Source: an uncultured Lachnospiraceae bacterium
Lineage (GTDB): Bacteria > Bacillota > Clostridia > Lachnospirales > Lachnospiraceae
Direction of reading: 5' to 3'
NCBI GenBank assembly: GCA_949742505.1
Contig: CATJPU010000201.1
Span: forward strand, 1 to 36,242
DNA length: 36,242 bases
Shown here: one piece after another, positions 1-8,349 of the stretch
Position numbering within the stretch: position 1 is the first letter of the stretch
How the letters are laid out: each line of letters begins with the position of its first letter
Position numbers and translations under genes: made by a program
The notes under the pieces: generated by a model
Databases searched by the model: none
Seen by the model: the letters and a program-made list of their open reading frames with translations, nothing else
Told to the model about the DNA's origin: nothing

Positions 1-201
1 GACTATGCCATCATGTCTATGGTTGAAGCCGGACTCGGCATCAGTATACTGCCAAGTCTGGTTCTTCAAAGGATTCCTTATCATATCGTGATAAAAAGAT
101 TGGAAATGCCGGCATATCGGAAGATTGGCATTGCCATGCCTGATAAAAAGGGAAGTTCTAAAGCTGTAAAAGAATTTATCAAATATCTGGAACGATTATG
201 A
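1..201 (+). CDS. LysR-family transcriptional regulator, C-terminal end (partial)
   Basis: The frame is open from the first base of the window and ends at a TGA at 199-201, so only about 66 C-terminal residues are present. They match the last part of a LysR substrate-binding domain: a VEAGLGISILPSL segment, the usual glycine-rich loop and helix, followed by a closing KAVKEFIKYL helix. The DNA-binding helix-turn-helix would lie upstream of the window. LysR proteins are effector-responsive regulators, often of a neighbouring gene. The target cannot be told here because the promoter side is missing. The family call is fairly secure; the role is unknown. Confidence 0.8.
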   Translation, partial: DYAIMSMVEAGLGISILPSLVLQRIPYHIVIKRLEMPAYRKIGIAMPDKKGSSKAVKEFIKYLERL

Positions 202-298
202 ATTTTCATGCACTCTTGCAAGTTATATTTTTGATAATGCATGGCAGATTCTTTCTTCATCGTTGCTGTCAGTGATATTGGGGAATCTGGGGATATTA

Positions 299-396
299 TT
301 TTCGGATGATAAGCCGGTCTGCCTCCAGTTCCTTCAGATTGGTGCTTAAGGTTTTGTCCGATATCTTCAAAATTTGTTTTTTCAATATAATTCTTT
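299..396 (-). pseudogene. HxlR-family repressor relic
   Basis: Read on the minus strand from about 396 down to 299, one frame gives KKQILK, then ISDKTLSTNLKELEADRL, then IIRK. This matches the HxlR-family winged helix, whose typical wording is GIS-K-L---LKELE-DGLI-R. The N-terminal recognition part and the C-terminal wing are missing, and stop codons and frame changes flank the fragment. It is therefore a degraded gene. HxlR repressors are often divergent from flavin reductases and oxidoreductases, exactly the position seen here relative to the gene at 522. A longer minus-strand frame over 81-401 does not match the family and is a shadow. Confidence 0.6.
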
Positions 397-405
397 ATCA
401 TTTTT

Positions 406-445
406 TACTTTCTTTTATGATAGTACCTTTCTTAAAAGATAGTAC
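406..445 (+). promoter_or_regulatory. tandem GATAGTAC operator-like repeats
   Basis: GATAGTAC occurs twice, at 419-426 and 438-445. Each copy is preceded by an imperfect inverted half (TACTTTC at 406-412, TACCTTTC at 424-431). The result is two overlapping dyads of the form TAC-TTTC-N6-GATAGTA immediately upstream of the -35 box at 446. The layout fits a repressor operator, and the decayed HxlR gene next door is the obvious former partner. Binding is inferred. Confidence 0.45.
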
Positions 446-473
446 TTGTGCATTTTCTGTTACTGACTATAAT
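446..473 (+). promoter_or_regulatory. sigma-70 type promoter of the flavin reductase
   Basis: TTGTGC at 446-451 and TATAAT at 468-473 are separated by 16 bases and lie about 48 bases before the start codon at 522. The -10 box is perfect; the -35 box is moderate. Confidence 0.6.
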
Positions 474-521
474 TAGATATAAGGATAGGAATCCTGTTAA
501 TTCTATGGGAGAAATGAGGTA

Positions 522-1094
522 ATGACAATGAGAAAGAAGCTAAATATCACCGAAGGAATTTTTCCAATGCCGGTATTAATGGTAGCGACTTATAATGAAG
601 ACGGCAGTATTAATGTCATGAATGCTGCCTGGGGAACGATGCAGGCGAGAGACAATGTGGCGCTTAAGCTGACTGAAACACACAAAACAGTAAAGAATAT
701 CAAGGCAAGAGGCGCTTTTACTGTAAGTATTGCTGACGCGGCTCATGTAGTTGAAGCGGACTATTTCGGTGTCGAGTCCGGTAACCGGGCTGCAAATAAA
801 TTTGAAAACAGCGGACTCACAGCATCGAAAGCTGAACTGGTGGACGCTCCGGTTATCAATGAATTTCCGCTCTGCTTAGAGTGTGAATTTATCGAATATC
901 AGAGTAATGAATATGGATGCGGCGTAATCGGTAAAGTTGTAAACGTCACTGCAGATGAAGATGTCATGGTTGAAGACAAGATAGATATGGCTTTGGTAAA
1001 TGCGATTGCTTTTGATCCCTATACGCATGGCTATTACAAAGTGGGAGAAAGAGTGGGGGAAGCCTTCAAAGATGGCTTGCAGCTTAAAAAGTGA
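522..1094 (+). CDS. flavin reductase family protein
   Basis: A 190-residue protein with the split-barrel flavin-binding fold of the flavin reductase-like family. This family holds FMN and passes electrons from NAD(P)H, or acts in small-molecule reduction. Visible family features are the N-terminal FPMPVLMVATYNEDG strand, NVMNAAWGT, KTVKNI, FTVSIAD and a late ANKFENSGL loop. The length is normal for the single-domain family and no membrane segment is seen. Two starts are possible, 522 and 528 (MRKKLN): GGGAG at 508-512 suits 522, GAGGT at 516-520 suits 528. The gene is monocistronic and followed by a terminator. Its former divergent repressor appears decayed. Substrate unknown. Confidence 0.85.
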   Translation: MTMRKKLNITEGIFPMPVLMVATYNEDGSINVMNAAWGTMQARDNVALKLTETHKTVKNIKARGAFTVSIADAAHVVEADYFGVESGNRAANKFENSGLTASKAELVDAPVINEFPLCLECEFIEYQSNEYGCGVIGKVVNVTADEDVMVEDKIDMALVNAIAFDPYTHGYYKVGERVGEAFKDGLQLKK

Positions 1095-1125
1095 TGTTTT
1101 AATCTTAAGGTTTTTTCATAACGAT

Positions 1126-1152
1126 AAGGTTGTCAAATTTGGCAGCCTTTTT
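1126..1152 (+). terminator. intrinsic terminator after the flavin reductase
   Basis: AAGGTTG (1126-1132) pairs with CAGCCTT (1143-1149) with one G-T wobble over a 10-base loop, followed by a short T run (1148-1152). It sits 31 bases after the flavin reductase stop. Confidence 0.6.
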
Positions 1153-1165
1153 GTGTGGAAATGAC

Positions 1166-1320
1166 ATGAATAAGAAAACAGAACAATCAAGGATTACGTA
1201 CAATAAAATAGCATCTGAATATGATACATCAAGAGAGGGACAATACACCAGATTTCATATTAAGGAACTATCCGATATTATAGATTTGAGCGAAAATGAT
1301 ATTGTCCTCAATGTTGCGTA
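1166..1320 (+). pseudogene. SAM-dependent methyltransferase, 5' fragment
   Basis: From the ATG at 1166 the frame gives MNKKTEQSRITYNKIASEYD, then a helix leading to DIVLNVA. This is the standard opening of a class I methyltransferase up to motif I (usual form D-VLDVACG-G). After that motif the frame changes character and stops at 1360. The rest of the enzyme (SAM-binding motifs II onward) is absent. The downstream sequence reads as a transposase tail in another frame, so the gene was cut by a mobile-element event. It should be non-functional. Confidence 0.65.
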
Positions 1321-1511
1321 TAACAGGAACGGCGATCCTAAACGGACTCAAGCCCTATAATTATCTGACCTATATATTGGAAAAGATGAAAGCTCCGGCT
1401 CCATTTCCGACAAAAGAAGATATCTTTCGCTATTGCCCCGGTCTAAAACAATACCGGCAAACTGCCGTACCAAAGGACCAGAAAGAACATCCACTTAGCA
1501 GAAACTGTTAG
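1320..1511 (+). pseudogene. IS66-type transposase C-terminal remnant
   Basis: In the frame ending at the TAG at 1509-1511, residues TAILNGLKPYNYLTYILEKM resemble the C-terminal helix of IS66-family transposases (usual form ETAK-NGL-PY-YL-YLLE-L), followed by a proline-rich tail ending in SRNC. Only about 60 residues survive, with no catalytic part. It begins exactly where the methyltransferase frame loses identity. The assignment rests on one motif; terminal inverted repeats were not identified. Confidence 0.5.
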
Positions 1512-1559
1512 GTGGATTTTTTTGTCAAACCAACTCTATAACTATGGCTTACCAATTCC

Positions 1560-1624
1560 TATGGAAAGTATACTTGACATTCCCCCCTGCTATCGATTAT
1601 AATAAACATATGGAAAGCAAACTT
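1560..1624 (+). promoter_or_regulatory. XRE-cassette promoter flanked by twin operator repeats
   Basis: The promoter is TTGACA at 1574-1579 and TATAAT at 1598-1603 with an 18-base spacer. The motif TATGGAAAGTATACTT lies at 1560-1575, touching the -35 box, and TATGGAAAGCAAACTT lies at 1609-1624, just past the start point. They match at 14 of 16 positions and begin 49 bases apart. Each contains an AAAG-N4-CTT dyad. This is the classic layout for autorepression by the XRE protein encoded immediately downstream. Confidence 0.65.
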
Positions 1625-1645
1625 TCTGTAGAGAGGAGGAAGAGC

Positions 1646-1849
1646 GTGAAAAACCGTTTGGAAGAGATACGAAAGATTCGGGGAATGAAGCAGGAGGAGC
1701 TTGCCGCTGCGCTGGAGGTTTCCCGTCAGACGATTGGTTCACTGGAGAATGGCCGGTATAATCCTTCTATTTTGCTGGCGTTTAAGATAGCAAGGTATTT
1801 TGATATGAGTATAGAAGAGATTTTTATTTATGAGGAGGAAGAGATTTGA
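1646..1849 (+). CDS. XRE-family helix-turn-helix regulator (67 aa)
   Basis: A compact Cro/CI-type regulator consisting of little more than the DNA-binding domain. The helix-turn-helix reads MKQEELAAALEVSRQTIGSLENG, split here between recognition helix SRQTIGSLE and scaffold helix EELAAAL, followed by NPSILLAFKIARYF and an acidic tail. The GTG at 1646 is chosen because GAGAGGAGGA (1631-1640) sits at the right distance; the frame extends upstream without a ribosome site. This short XRE type commonly heads operons of membrane and ABC genes. The stop overlaps the next gene's TTG start (TTGA), indicating translational coupling. It probably represses its own promoter through the repeats at 1560 and 1609. 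Confidence 0.85.
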   Translation: MKNRLEEIRKIRGMKQEELAAALEVSRQTIGSLENGRYNPSILLAFKIARYFDMSIEEIFIYEEEEI

Positions 1850-2262
1850 GATTACAGACGAAACGTTTTCTGATTTTGGGAATATGTGGAATATTCGTTT
1901 TTATCTTTTTATTTTTATTCCCGGATAGTTTTTCTAAGCAGATGGAAGGGATTATTTGCGGTCTGGGAAGTATGATGTTTGGGCTGGGATTTGCCAGATT
2001 TTACATTGGCCGTTTTGAGGAAAAGAATCCGGAAGAGATGAGGCAGAATGAGATTGAGACGAAGGATGAACGTAACCGGGCAATCCGCTGCCGGGCGCAG
2101 GCGGCGTCAGGGCTTGTGCTGCAGTGGAGCGTTATGGCGATAGCGTGGATTGCAATTCTTTTTGACGCTCCTTTGTGGGTTACGCTGCTGTGCGTGGGAA
2201 TATTTTGCGGGAAAATACTACTGGAGGTTGTGCTGATGGGTTATTATCAGCGCAGGATGTGA
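1846..2262 (+). CDS. small membrane protein of the XRE-ABC cassette
   Basis: A 138-residue protein with four predicted membrane segments: about residues 7-25, 32-52, 90-107 and 110-131. A charged cytoplasmic stretch (GRFEEKNPEEMRQNEIETKDERNRAIR) sits between them. The conserved-looking ETKDERN segment followed by a membrane pair recalls small integral proteins that accompany XRE regulators in Firmicutes. The start is TTG 1846, which overlaps the upstream stop, with GAGGAGGAAG just before it. No enzymatic motif is seen. It may be a sensor or accessory subunit of the ABC system that follows; function unknown. Confidence 0.65.
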   Translation: MRLQTKRFLILGICGIFVFIFLFLFPDSFSKQMEGIICGLGSMMFGLGFARFYIGRFEEKNPEEMRQNEIETKDERNRAIRCRAQAASGLVLQWSVMAIAWIAILFDAPLWVTLLCVGIFCGKILLEVVLMGYYQRRM

Positions 2263-2319
2263 TGGTTGGATTCTATACGAAAGATATTATACGGGATATT
2301 ATACGAGGGAGAGACTGCT

Positions 2320-3027
2320 GTGAAATTCGTGATTGAACATTTATCGAAGCATTTTGAGAAGAAGGAAGTTCTGAAAGACATTGATTTTGTCTTTGAGGAG
2401 GGGAAAATATACGGCCTTTTGGGGCGCAACGGGGCTGGCAAGACCACGTTGTTTAACTGTATTAACCGGGATATTCGGAGTGACGGAGGGAATCTTTTTC
2501 TGGAAACGGAGGAAGGGAGAAGAGAGCTTCGGGCAGAGGATATCGGTTATGTACTTTCGACGCCTACCGTACCGGAATTTCTTACTGGAAGGGAATTTCT
2601 GAAGTTTTTTATAGACATTAATGAGAAGTCGGTTCGGAATCCGAAAGCGCTGGATGAGTATTTTGATTATATGAGTATTGCGCCGGAGGATAGGGATAAG
2701 CTTCTGAAGGATTATTCCCATGGAATGAAAAATAAGATGCAGATGCTGGTAAATATGATTGCGGAGCCCAATATTCTGCTGCTTGACGAGCCTCTGACCT
2801 CCTTAGATGTGGTGGTGGCGGAGGAGATGAAATCGCTGCTTCGTTCCCTGAAACAAGGGAGGATTACAATTTTTTCCACACATCTTATGGATTTGGCTCT
2901 GGACCTTTGCGATGAAATCGTTCTGCTGAATCGCGGAGAACTGGAAGTGGTGGAGAAAAGCAGCCTGGACAGCCATGGGTTCCGGGACAAGATTATTGCG
3001 GCGCTTAAGGAGGAAGGGTATGAATAA
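2320..3027 (+). CDS. ABC transporter ATP-binding protein
   Basis: A 235-residue ATPase subunit. Walker A GRNGAGKTT lies near residues 35-43, a variant signature SHGMKNKM near 130, Walker B ILLLDEP near 150, and the switch histidine in FSTHLMD near 190. The signature lacks the canonical LSGGQ wording, as in several export-type ATPases. GTG 2320 (V-K-F-V-I-E) is taken as start, with GAGGGAGAG at 2305-2312; an in-frame TTG at 2266 has no good site. It powers the permease encoded next, whose start overlaps its last codons. Substrate unknown; this architecture is common for peptide or antibiotic export and for uncharacterised membrane systems. Confidence 0.85.
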   Translation: MKFVIEHLSKHFEKKEVLKDIDFVFEEGKIYGLLGRNGAGKTTLFNCINRDIRSDGGNLFLETEEGRRELRAEDIGYVLSTPTVPEFLTGREFLKFFIDINEKSVRNPKALDEYFDYMSIAPEDRDKLLKDYSHGMKNKMQMLVNMIAEPNILLLDEPLTSLDVVVAEEMKSLLRSLKQGRITIFSTHLMDLALDLCDEIVLLNRGELEVVEKSSLDSHGFRDKIIAALKEEGYE

Positions 3028-4591
3028 GATACTGAAACTTTCCTTCTCTCTTAAAAATACGTATCGTGTGAACAGTATTCTATACTCTTTGAAGCAGATT
3101 CCGCTTATTAAGAAGTTTCTGCCGGATACGCTGTATCAGGAGCGGGGACTTAAGATTTTTGCAAATGTCCTGTCGGTTCTGGGGGAAGTCGTTTCTATTT
3201 TCCTGGGAAAGCTTCTTTATCTGTTGCTAATGGTGTATGGTGCGGGGAAGCTGTATGACGGATCAGGAGACACGCAGATTTTCCTGCATATACTGCTGTT
3301 TTTGACATTGATTGGCGGATTGGCGAATACGAAGATGTTTGACCCCTCCAGGGATAAATATTATGCGATGATTCTAATGCGGATGGACGCCAGAGAGTAT
3401 ACGCTGGTCAACTATACCTATGCTGTTATGAAGGTGATTTTGGGATTCCTGCCTTTTACGATTCTGTTTGGAAGAGCTGCCGGCCTGCCGCTATGGCTGT
3501 GTATTGCGCTGCCTTTTTCTATAGCTGGGTGTAAGATGTCAGTTGCTGCGCTTTCCCTGTGGGATTATGAAAGGCGGGGCAGCGTATACAATGAGAACAA
3601 GCTGACCAAATATGTATGGATTGGACTGGGGGCGCTGTTAGGAGGGGCCTATGCGCTTCCGGCGTTTGGAATAAGTTTTCCGGTGAAAATGACGATCTGC
3701 CTGATGCTTCTGTTTCTCCCGATGGGAGGGGCGGGCGTCTGTAAGATATATTCCTTCCGAAAATATCGGGAGATTAATCAGGAGTTGCTTTCCCGGCAGA
3801 CAAATCAGATGAATACCATTGCGCAGACAACAAAAGCGGGCGTGGAGAAGAAGATTTCGGCGGATATCTCGATTACCAGCAACAGAAAGGGATTTGAATA
3901 TCTCAATGAGCTGTTTATTAAGAGGCATCGGAAGATTCTCTGGAGTTCGACGGAGAAGATTGCTTATGTGTGTACGGCGATTGTCATAGGGACGCTGCTG
4001 CTTCTTTATCTGAAACCGGAGGCGAAGCCGGCTGCAAATTACCTTGTGAAGAATTGTCTGCCTTATTTTACATTTATCATGTATGCAATTAACCGGGGGA
4101 CTGGTTTCACGCAGGCTTTGTTTATGAACTGCGACCACAGTCTGCTGACTTATTCTTTCTATAAGGAGCCGGGGTGTATCCTGAAGCTGTTTCAAATCCG
4201 TCTGCGGGAGATTATGAAGATTAACGCGGTTCCGGCGCTGATTATCGGCGGCGGGCTGGCTCTGGTACTCAACGTATCGGGCGGAGCCGTAAGATGGCTG
4301 GATTATGGGGTTCTGGTGATTTCCGTGCTGAGTATGAGCTTATTTTTCTCGGTGCATTATCTGGTAATTTATTATCTTCTGCAGCCCTATAACGCGGGGA
4401 CAGAAATTAAGAGCGGGATGTACCGGGTGGTAATGAGCGTTACCTATTTCTGCTGTTTCTGCATGATGAAGCTTCGGATGCCGGTGATGGTGTTCGGCAG
4501 TATGATGATTGCATTTTGTGTGATATATTGTATGATAGCCTGTGTTCTGGTGTACCGGCTGGCGCCGAAGACTTTTCGGTTGAGGAGATAG
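3020..4591 (+). CDS. ABC transporter permease (523 aa)
   Basis: A hydrophobic protein with roughly 10-12 membrane segments, beginning MNKILKLSF. Its ATG at 3020 lies inside the end of the ATPase gene (8-base overlap) behind GGAGGAAGGG, so the two are coupled. The size, paired blocks of helices and a long cytoplasmic stretch around residues 240-310 suit a full-length export-type permease. No substrate-binding protein accompanies it, which argues against import. It is last in the XRE-membrane protein-ATPase-permease operon. The exact family is not recognised. Confidence 0.7.
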   Translation: MNKILKLSFSLKNTYRVNSILYSLKQIPLIKKFLPDTLYQERGLKIFANVLSVLGEVVSIFLGKLLYLLLMVYGAGKLYDGSGDTQIFLHILLFLTLIGGLANTKMFDPSRDKYYAMILMRMDAREYTLVNYTYAVMKVILGFLPFTILFGRAAGLPLWLCIALPFSIAGCKMSVAALSLWDYERRGSVYNENKLTKYVWIGLGALLGGAYALPAFGISFPVKMTICLMLLFLPMGGAGVCKIYSFRKYREINQELLSRQTNQMNTIAQTTKAGVEKKISADISITSNRKGFEYLNELFIKRHRKILWSSTEKIAYVCTAIVIGTLLLLYLKPEAKPAANYLVKNCLPYFTFIMYAINRGTGFTQALFMNCDHSLLTYSFYKEPGCILKLFQIRLREIMKINAVPALIIGGGLALVLNVSGGAVRWLDYGVLVISVLSMSLFFSVHYLVIYYLLQPYNAGTEIKSGMYRVVMSVTYFCCFCMMKLRMPVMVFGSMMIAFCVIYCMIACVLVYRLAPKTFRLRR

Positions 4592-4738
4592 CGAGCTGTT
4601 TGTCCGGTATATGTGACAGAAGCAAAACGGATGATTTTAGCTTGAAATTTTTTAAGGCGAATATGAATGATAAGGTAGAAATGATAGTCAATTCTAATTT
4701 TATACCCATGAATTAAAGGATACCGGGAGGAGTAAAAG

Positions 4739-6025
4739 GTGCATAAACTAACGAAACTGATTTATGATGATATGAAGCCTGCCCTTGGAGTGACCGAGCC
4801 AGGAGCAATTGCCTTCGCTGTGGCAAAGGCAAAGAGTTATGTGACAGGGGAACCGGAGAGCATTCATGTGTCTTTGAACAGCGGCATGTATAAGAATGCC
4901 TTTACCTGCGGGATTCCGAACAGTACCCGGGTGGGGAACGCATATGCGGCAGCTTTGGGGGCGGTAGCCGGGAATGCGGGTAAAGGGCTGGAAGCTCTGG
5001 CGGATGTGAAATCGGAAGATAATGAAAAGGCAGAGAAACTAATTGAGGCTGGAAAGGTAAACGTCTCTTTAAGCGGAATGACAAGCAGGATATTCATTGA
5101 GGCTTCGGTTAGGACACAGTCGGAAGAGGCAGTGGTGACGATTCAGGATTCCCATACAAATATTACAAGAATCTGCGTGAATGGGAAGACAGAATTTGAG
5201 AAAGACGGGATGGAAAAAGAAGGGCAAATCAGTAACACAGAGGAAGATTGCCTGATTCATCAGTATACTTTAAAAGAAATCTGCGATTTCATCTCCACTG
5301 TGGATATCCGGGAGCTGGAATTTATCCGAAAGGCTTACCGGGTGAATTTAGAGCTTTTTGAGGAAGGAATAAACAGCTCCAGAACAACATTTGCCAGATA
5401 TCTTCTGAAAAAAAACGGCGGTAAGGTGATTTCGGAAAATGAGCAGACGACGGCGTCCCTGCTGTGTAATGCGGCGATTGAGGCGAGGGTAATCGGCCTG
5501 GACAAACCGGCCATGAGTATTACTGGTTCCGGGGCTCATGGAATCATTGCCACTATGCCTTTATATGCGGCATATAAAGTAAATGGTTATTCAGAGGAAC
5601 AGCTTCTTCGGGCAACGGCGCTCAGTTATCTGATTTGTACCTATATTAAGGAGTATTCGGGGAAATTATCGGCATTCTGCGGCTGCGCGATTGCGGCAGG
5701 GACCGGAATGGCCTGTGCTTTAGCGTATCTCAGAGGCGGAACGGTGGTGGAGATATCCCACACGATAAATAATATGGCCAGCAGTATTACCGGGATGATT
5801 TGCGACGGGGGCAATCAGGGGTGTACCATGAAGGGCGTTGCGGCGGTAGACGCGGCGTATCAGTCTGTGGAATTTGCCATGAACGGCGTCTATATTGACG
5901 CAGTACATGGGATTAACGGCAGAACGGCAGAGGAGACTATGCGCAATATGGGACGGATTGCATCGCCGGGAATGACGGGGACAGAGAAGACGATTGTTGA
6001 GATCTTTGAAGGTAAGGTGAAATAG
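4739..6025 (+). CDS. cyuA: L-cysteine desulfidase, iron-sulfur (UPF0597/CyuA type)
   Basis: A 428-residue cytoplasmic enzyme of the UPF0597 / L-cysteine desulfidase family. Known members use a [4Fe-4S] cluster to split L-cysteine into pyruvate, ammonia and sulfide, and are related to iron-sulfur serine dehydratases. Family marks are the N-terminal PALGVTEPGAIAFAVAKAK, CGIPNS, SGSGAHGI-like TGSGAHGI, a cysteine-rich FCGCAIAAGTG and MICDGGNQGC; these cysteines are candidate cluster ligands. The start is GTG 4739 with GGGAGGAG at 4725-4732. The gene stands alone. If correct, it is a source of sulfide in this organism. Serine dehydratase activity cannot be excluded from sequence. Confidence 0.85.
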   Translation: MHKLTKLIYDDMKPALGVTEPGAIAFAVAKAKSYVTGEPESIHVSLNSGMYKNAFTCGIPNSTRVGNAYAAALGAVAGNAGKGLEALADVKSEDNEKAEKLIEAGKVNVSLSGMTSRIFIEASVRTQSEEAVVTIQDSHTNITRICVNGKTEFEKDGMEKEGQISNTEEDCLIHQYTLKEICDFISTVDIRELEFIRKAYRVNLELFEEGINSSRTTFARYLLKKNGGKVISENEQTTASLLCNAAIEARVIGLDKPAMSITGSGAHGIIATMPLYAAYKVNGYSEEQLLRATALSYLICTYIKEYSGKLSAFCGCAIAAGTGMACALAYLRGGTVVEISHTINNMASSITGMICDGGNQGCTMKGVAAVDAAYQSVEFAMNGVYIDAVHGINGRTAEETMRNMGRIASPGMTGTEKTIVEIFEGKVK

Positions 6026-6165
6026 ATTATCCGGATGTCTGTCATCTGAAGACAGGGTATTTGCTAAGCTTTAATTTTAACCGGAAAAAGGAGATTGGAG
6101 TCAGGGAAATTCAGATAGGGGATAAGTAATTAATTGAAGCAGTTGTGTAAAATTGCGGATGGATA

Positions 6166-6190
6166 TTGATTTCATGATTTACGAAATCAA
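6166..6190. promoter_or_regulatory. 8-bp perfect inverted repeat upstream of the DUF255 gene
   Basis: TTGATTTC (6166-6173) and GAAATCAA (6183-6190) are perfect inverted copies separated by 9 bases. No T run follows, so an operator or an RNA hairpin in the leader is likelier than a terminator. The rest of the 246-base gap between 6026 and 6271 holds a weak hairpin (CTGTC/GACAG, about 6039-6054) after cyuA and no recognisable gene. Confidence 0.35.
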
Positions 6191-6271
6191 TAACGAGATT
6201 GAATGATTAAGAATAATATCCGGTTCATGATGCACAATAACGGTACAGACACTCGCTGGAGGAAGAATATT

Positions 6272-8209
6272 ATGAGCAACCATTTAAAAAATGAGACAAG
6301 TCCCTACCTGCTGCAGCATGCGGACAACCCGGTAGACTGGTATCCCTGGTGCGACGAAGCATTCGACAAAGCCAGACGGGAAGACAAGCCTGTGTTCTTA
6401 AGCATCGGCTACAGTACCTGCCACTGGTGCCATGTGATGGCCCATGAGAGTTTTGAGAACAGGGAGACGGCGGACATTCTCAACCGATATTTTATATCTG
6501 TAAAGGTAGACAGGGAGGAACGGCCTGACGTTGATAGTGTGTATATGGCGGTGTGTCAGGCGTTCACAGGTAGCGGCGGCTGGCCTATGAGTATTTTTAT
6601 GACGTGGGATAAGAAACCGTTTTTTGCAGGCACATATTTTCCGGTACAGTCAAGGTACGGGATGCCGGGATTTACCGATTTGCTGGGAACGGCGGCAAAT
6701 CAGTGGAGTAACGGCAGAGAGGAGCTTTTGCAGTCAGCCGCTCAAATCATCGCACATTTAAAACAGCGGGAAGCCGGACTTAGAAATGAAAACGACGGGG
6801 ATCTTTCCGGTAAAGCAGCGCAGGTTTTTGCTCATAGCTATGACCATAGATACGGAGGTTTTGGCGGCGCGCCGAAATTTCCTGTGCCGCATAATTTATT
6901 ATTTCTGATGCTGTATGCACAGATAAATCATGAGCCGGAAATTCTGGAAATGGTGGAAAAGACGCTGCTGCAGATGCGAAAGGGAGGCATCTTTGACCAG
7001 ATTGGAGGAGGATTTTCCAGATATTCTACGGATAAATATTTTCTTGCGCCCCACTTTGAAAAAATGCTGTATGACAACGCCCTGCTGATTATCGCATATT
7101 CAGCGGCGTATAAGCTGACCAGGAAGCAGATTTATCTGGATACGGCTATAAGAACGGCGGAATATGTGCTTCGGGAAATGACGTCTTCTGGCGGCGGATT
7201 TTACAGTGCGCAGGATGCTGACAGCGAGGGGGAGGAAGGGAAATATTATACTTTTACGTTGGGTGAGATTATGGATGTCCTGGGAAAAGAGAAGGGAAAG
7301 CAGTTTGCAGATACCTTTGATATAACGGTTGGCGGTAATTTTGAGGGCGTAAACATTCCGAATCTTCTTGCGAGCGATAATTTGAACGCCGATTTCAGAG
7401 AGGAGCTCAGGAAACTGTACAGTTATCGGAAGAATCGGAGAAAACTGCATCTTGACGATAAGATTCTGGTTTCCTGGAATTCGATGATGATTGCGGCGCT
7501 GGCTGTGTTATACAGGGTTTCGGGAGAAGAGAATGATCTTCAGGCAGCGGTAAAGGCACAGAACTTTATAGAAAATTATTTGAGCGAAGGCCCTTATCTT
7601 TTTGCGAGCTGGCGTGATAATAAGAAGTCGGAGAAGAGCTTTCTGGATGATTATGCATTTTACACGGCTGCATTGACGGAGCTGTATCATTCCACTCTGG
7701 ACAGGACTTATCTTGAAAAGGCGGAGGACTTCTGTAAGAAAGCATGCGAGCGGTTTTGGGATGACAAAAACGGGGGATTTTATCTATCCGATTCGGGCAG
7801 CACAGAGCTGTTCATGAATCCAAAGGAGACTTATGACGGCGCGGTTCCAAGCGGAAATTCAGTCATGGCATATAATTTTGCGCGGCTGTATCTGCTGACC
7901 GGGAAAGAGGATTATAGGGAGTATGCGGATAAGCAGATTCGCTATATGTCTTCCGGGGCGCAGAATTATCCGGCAGGATACAGTATGTTTTTATTTGCAA
8001 AGCTGATTTTTGAGAATCCGCCGGAACAGATCCGGATTGTCTTAAAAGAGAACGCGGATTTGGAACAGATAAAAAATAAGCTTCCGTTACTTGCGGATAT
8101 AACCGTAGTGAACGAAAGCAAAGAGTATCCTATAATCAATGAGAGAACGACCTTTTATGTGTGTAAGAATCACACCTGCTATGCGCCGTCCAATACGTTT
8201 TGTGGATGA
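6272..8209 (+). CDS. thioredoxin-fold DUF255 protein (YyaL/SPATA20 type)
   Basis: A 645-residue protein of the widely conserved DUF255 family. The N-terminal ~170 residues are a thioredoxin-like domain with the motif CHWC at residues 50-53 (context [16 protein letters not shown]). The remainder resembles an (alpha/alpha)6 barrel, as in N-acylglucosamine 2-epimerases and glycosidases, with typical [39 protein letters not shown] and ILVSWNSMM blocks. ATG 6272 follows GGAGGA at 6258-6263; an upstream in-frame ATG at 6203 lacks a site. The biochemical role of the family is not settled. No signal peptide is seen, so it is probably cytoplasmic. Monocistronic. Confidence 0.9.
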   Translation: MSNHLKNETSPYLLQHADNPVDWYPWCDEAFDKARREDKPVFLSIGYSTCHWCHVMAHESFENRETADILNRYFISVKVDREERPDVDSVYMAVCQAFTGSGGWPMSIFMTWDKKPFFAGTYFPVQSRYGMPGFTDLLGTAANQWSNGREELLQSAAQIIAHLKQREAGLRNENDGDLSGKAAQVFAHSYDHRYGGFGGAPKFPVPHNLLFLMLYAQINHEPEILEMVEKTLLQMRKGGIFDQIGGGFSRYSTDKYFLAPHFEKMLYDNALLIIAYSAAYKLTRKQIYLDTAIRTAEYVLREMTSSGGGFYSAQDADSEGEEGKYYTFTLGEIMDVLGKEKGKQFADTFDITVGGNFEGVNIPNLLASDNLNADFREELRKLYSYRKNRRKLHLDDKILVSWNSMMIAALAVLYRVSGEENDLQAAVKAQNFIENYLSEGPYLFASWRDNKKSEKSFLDDYAFYTAALTELYHSTLDRTYLEKAEDFCKKACERFWDDKNGGFYLSDSGSTELFMNPKETYDGAVPSGNSVMAYNFARLYLLTGKEDYREYADKQIRYMSSGAQNYPAGYSMFLFAKLIFENPPEQIRIVLKENADLEQIKNKLPLLADITVVNESKEYPIINERTTFYVCKNHTCYAPSNTFCG

Positions 8210-8244
8210 AGCTTATCATCGCGTGCTCAAATTCGGTGAATTAT

Positions 8245-8301
8245 ACTGCCTGTGCTGCATTCTGCCGGGAACCCGTCCAGCAGAGTGACAGCACAGACAG
8301 T
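8245..8301. repeat. 57-base imperfect stem-loop between convergent genes
   Basis: ACTGCCTGTGCTG (8245-8257) pairs with CAGCACAGACAGT (8289-8301) at 12 of 13 positions. The stem continues inward as CATTCTG/CAGAGTG with one wobble, with a small CGGG/CCCG core. It lies between the DUF255 gene and the end of luxS. Neither strand shows a U tract after it, so it is not a standard intrinsic terminator. A palindromic unit or a processing/pausing hairpin is possible. Confidence 0.5.
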
Positions 8302-8349
8302 GTATTTGTCAAAATGCAACATGTATTTTGATTATAACCTTTTGAGAAA

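Noticed and set aside
81..401. 106-codon minus-strand reading frame opposite the LysR end
   Set aside because: Its translation matches no family. The HxlR-like signal lies in a different minus-strand frame over 299-396, so this frame is incidental.
4516..4716. 66-codon plus-strand frame overlapping the ABC permease end and the gap before cyuA
   Set aside because: It begins inside the permease gene in another frame, has no ribosome site and resembles no protein. The gap 4592-4738 otherwise shows nothing recognisable apart from the cyuA ribosome site.
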